Shown one piece after another: positions 61,732 to 64,000 of a DNA stretch of 64,000 bases. Numbering within the stretch: position 1 is the stretch's first letter; each line of letters starts with the position of its first letter. A model generated the notes under the pieces. It was given only the letters and a program-made list of their open reading frames with translations. It did no database searches and had not been told where the DNA came from. Source of the DNA: Planctomyces sp. SH-PL14 (GTDB lineage: Bacteria > Planctomycetota > Planctomycetia > Planctomycetales > Planctomycetaceae); assembly GCF_001610835.1 (NCBI RefSeq), contig NZ_CP011270.1:3986001-4050000 (forward strand), given 5' to 3'. The position numbers and the translations under genes are program-made.

Positions 61732-64000
61732 CTACGAGAGGTCGCGGATGATCTCCTCGGCGCTGGCGAGCTGCTTCTGGAGGCCGGCGAGGGTCTCCTT
61801 GATGCCATCGACGATGTGGGCCGGGGCCTTGCTGACGAAGCTCTCGTTGTTCAGCTTCGCTTCGCTGCCGGCGATCAGCTTGCGGAGTTTTTCGGCCTCT
61901 TTCTGCTGCCGCTCCAGCTCCGACTTGCGGTCGATGATCCCTTCCAGCGGGACGAAGCCGTCGGCGTCGCCGAGGGAGAAACTGGCCGAGGCGGGGGGCC
62001 GGACGACATCCGCTCCGGCGGCGGCGAGAACCGACTTCGCCAGGTTGTCGAACTGGCTGGCGACGTTCTGCATGTCGCCGGCGACGTCGTTCGACGCGCG
62101 GATCATGAGCTGGAGCTGCGTCGACGGCGGGATGTTGTAGACCGCCCGGACGTTCCGGACGGCGATGATCGTCTCCTGCAGCCGGGAGAAGCGGCGCTCG
62201 AGCGCCTCATCCCGCCAGGTGGCCGGGAAGGGGGGCCACTGGGCGACGATCGCGGCCTCTTCGCCGGCCCGCGGCGCGAGGCCGGCTCCGTCGGCGGTCG
62301 GGAGGCTGCGGGTCGGGGCGATCTCGTTCAGCCGGTGCCAGAGCTCTTCACAGAGGAACGGCGTGAAGGGCTGGAGCAGCCGGACGAGCGAATCGAGGAC
62401 CGTCAGCAGGACCCGCTGCGCGACGGCGCGAGTCTCGTTCTGCGTTTCCCCCTCGGCCTTCCGCAGCCGGGGCTTGATCATCTCCAGGTACCAGTCGCAG
62501 AACTCGTTCCACGTGAACTCGCGGATGGCGCGGGTCGCGGCGTCGAGCTGGTAGCGGGAGAGGTACTCGTCCATCTCCTTGGCGACCGACGCGAGGCGGC
62601 TCAGGATCCAGCGGTCTTCGAGCTGGAACTGCTCCGGCGCGACCAGGGCCGGGGTGTAGCCCTCCAGGTTCATGATCGCGAAGCGGGCGGCGTTCCAGAG
62701 CTTGTTGCAGAAGTTCCGGCCGTACTCGAACCGCTCGATCGTGATCCGGGCGACCGGGACCCCTTCGTCCGGCGTGTACCACGGCTGGGCGTACTGGGCT
62801 TCCTTCTTGCACTTGGGGCATTTGACCTTCGGCTTGCCCGGCTTGAACTTGAGGTGTTCCTGAAGCTGCGGGATCGCGGCCTGGCAGTGGGGGCACTCGT
62901 AGGAGACCGGCAGGCGGACGTCCTGCGTCTCGCCGGCGAACGAGGCGATCGTGAACCGGGTCCCGTCGCAGCCGTAGCGGTCGATCAATTCGAGCGGGTC
63001 GACCCCGTTCCCCTTGGACTTCGACATCCCCTGCCCGAAGCCGTCGAGGATCTTGGGGTGGACGCAGACGTGCTTGAAGGGGATGTCCCCCATGTTGTAG
63101 AGGCCCGTCAGGACCATCCTGGCGACCCACAGCGTGATGATGTCGCGGGAGGTGACGAGGACGCTGCCGGGGTAGAAGGTTTTCAGAACTTCGTTCTGGG
63201 CTGAAGCCTGAAGGCTGAAGGCGGAAGGTAGAGACGGAGCGGCGTAATCGGGATAGAGGCGCGAGAGGGCGAAGGCGATCCCTTCGGCCGAGGCTTCGGT
63301 CGGGACGTAGTCCTGCTGCAGCCGCGCGGTGATGACGTCGTCCGCGGCCGAGACACCGGTGGCGGCAGCGATGACGAGCCGGCCTTCCTCATGCCCGAGC
63401 GGGACGACCTGGAGCTCATGAGCGAGGGCGGCCGGAACGAGCGCGGCGGCGGTGAGGTCGATCGGCTGATGGATGAGATCGACGAAGCTGGCGAACGGCT
63501 TCTTCGTGGGATCGAAGTTGGCGGCGACCTTCGGCTGCCCCGTGGCGGCCGGGTTCGCGGCGGTGAGTCCCTCGATGGTCTGCTTCGCGACTTCCTTGGG
63601 ATCGAGCGGCGGGTCGTGCTGCAGGTCCGGCCAGCCGAGCGTGGCGTGCGGCCAGAGGGCGGACGAGAACCAGGTATCGAGAACGTCCGGGTCCTGAATA
63701 AACTGGCTCTCCTCCAACTCCTTCTCGTAGTCCAATTCGCCGTCCGCGACGCAAACAATGAGCTTGGAAAAACTGGACTCGCGAACAAGATAGGCTCGGA
63801 CGCGACTGTCGAACTCAGCAGGCAAGCCCAGCCAACCGGAACCCTCCGGCATTGAGATCTCGATGTGCTTGGCGGAAAGCGTCGGCAGATGACTGAGGAC
63901 TGCGTTCTCCGCATCGTTCCTATCAGTGAAGCCGGTGCCCTCCCCGAAATCATAGGCAATGGTCCAGATCGGAATCCGGTGTCCCCACCAGAGCTGCCGG
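61732..64000 (-). CDS. valS: Valyl-tRNA synthetase, 5' part outside window, with inserted GspE-N-like domain
   Basis: Partial class I aminoacyl-tRNA synthetase charging tRNA-Val. Minus-strand codons read RQLWWGHRIPIW at the window edge, later DVLDTWFSSALWP and the signature GMSKSKGNGVDP. Uncommon for ValRS, about 146 residues are inserted between GWP and LKTFYPGSVLV (DNA 63187-63624). Within them, 63250-63486 resemble an MshEN/GspE N-terminal domain (VDLIHQPIDLTAAALVP, HELQVVPLGHEEGRLVIAA). A second insertion with Cys pairs (CPHC, CPKC) follows KMSKS. The anticodon-binding domain and C-terminal coiled coil are normal. The start codon lies beyond the window. Confidence 0.93.
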   Translation of the reverse strand, partial: RQLWWGHRIPIWTIAYDFGEGTGFTDRNDAENAVLSHLPTLSAKHIEISMPEGSGWLGLPAEFDSRVRAYLVRESSFSKLIVCVADGELDYEKELEESQFIQDPDVLDTWFSSALWPHATLGWPDLQHDPPLDPKEVAKQTIEGLTAANPAATGQPKVAANFDPTKKPFASFVDLIHQPIDLTAAALVPAALAHELQVVPLGHEEGRLVIAAATGVSAADDVITARLQQDYVPTEASAEGIAFALSRLYPDYAAPSLPSAFSLQASAQNEVLKTFYPGSVLVTSRDIITLWVARMVLTGLYNMGDIPFKHVCVHPKILDGFGQGMSKSKGNGVDPLELIDRYGCDGTRFTIASFAGETQDVRLPVSYECPHCQAAIPQLQEHLKFKPGKPKVKCPKCKKEAQYAQPWYTPDEGVPVARITIERFEYGRNFCNKLWNAARFAIMNLEGYTPALVAPEQFQLEDRWILSRLASVAKEMDEYLSRYQLDAATRAIREFTWNEFCDWYLEMIKPRLRKAEGETQNETRAVAQRVLLTVLDSLVRLLQPFTPFLCEELWHRLNEIAPTRSLPTADGAGLAPRAGEEAAIVAQWPPFPATWRDEALERRFSRLQETIIAVRNVRAVYNIPPSTQLQLMIRASNDVAGDMQNVASQFDNLAKSVLAAAGADVVRPPASASFSLGDADGFVPLEGIIDRKSELERQQKEAEKLRKLIAGSEAKLNNESFVSKAPAHIVDGIKETLAGLQKQLASAEEIIRDLS
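63201..63228. repeat. Tandem heptamers inside valS
   Basis: Four near-identical 7-mers, CTGAAGC, CTGAAGG, CTGAAGG and CGGAAGG, encoding LPSAFSLQA-like residues at the downstream edge of the valS insertion. Heptamers of this type look like intergenic repeat sequence rather than synthetase coding sequence. Confidence 0.7.

Overview
The window is GC-rich, almost fully genic bacterial chromosome and its gene content points to a planctomycete. Indicators are a DUF1501 protein, a DUF1559-type protein, two very large Ser/Thr kinases (one with WD40 blades, one with an FGE/SUMF1-like tail), an M56/BlaR1-type sensor with a giant ectodomain, an S46 peptidase, Tat-exported Gfo/Idh/MocA and calcineurin-like enzymes, and a secreted protein built from VTxYRxV-type repeats. 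There is no rRNA, canonical tRNA, CRISPR array, prophage or transposase gene.

Layout. 1-1188: non-coding DNA with a strong terminator and a dispersed repeat. 1189-2759: paired amidohydrolases. 2760-3320: composite repeat bounded by inverted ends. 3328-9468: DUF1501 protein, two membrane proteins, and a radical SAM/glycosyltransferase pair. 10114-11897: ArsR-VOC operon with a promoter/operator, an amber-interrupted membrane gene, and ispF. 11969-17780: ruvC, then a BlaI-BlaR1-like pair with two operators. 18150-22415: two oxidoreductases and an S46 peptidase. 22875-26642: a hypothetical gene and a kinase-WD40 gene. 26767-28816: repeat block and a secreted repeat protein with its terminator. 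28917-34430: phosphodiesterase, phosphatase, SDR, aroH-type chorismate mutase, hemerythrin-like protein, small hypothetical. 34553-43749: speA, a glycoside hydrolase-like protein, a SnoaL-like protein, a kinase-FGE fusion and a lactonase. 43805-50000: zinc-ribbon proteins, an oxidoreductase, ruvB and a nucleotide-sugar epimerase. 50346-56152: a very large exported protein, a small coiled-coil protein and glmS. 56282-64000: a structured intergenic region, a retron-like reverse transcriptase, a zinc metalloprotease, a membrane protein, a hypothetical gene and valS, which runs off the window.

Two things stand out. First, a reverse transcriptase gene (56761-58155) follows a region that can fold into a 19-bp long-range stem enclosing perfect hairpins (56517-56686), as expected for a retron msr-msd RNA; a separate cloverleaf lies at 56282-56360. 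The RT carries degenerate versions of the retron signature motifs. Second, a roughly 320-350 bp structured repeat occurs 13 times in 64 kb, always between genes, in both orientations, with hairpins that keep pairing although their sequences differ. It does not track gene orientation, so it looks more like a non-autonomous mobile element than a terminator. The terminal valS gene also has an MshEN/GspE-N-like domain inserted in its catalytic region.

All calls come from reading the sequence and translated frames; no database search or folding program was run.
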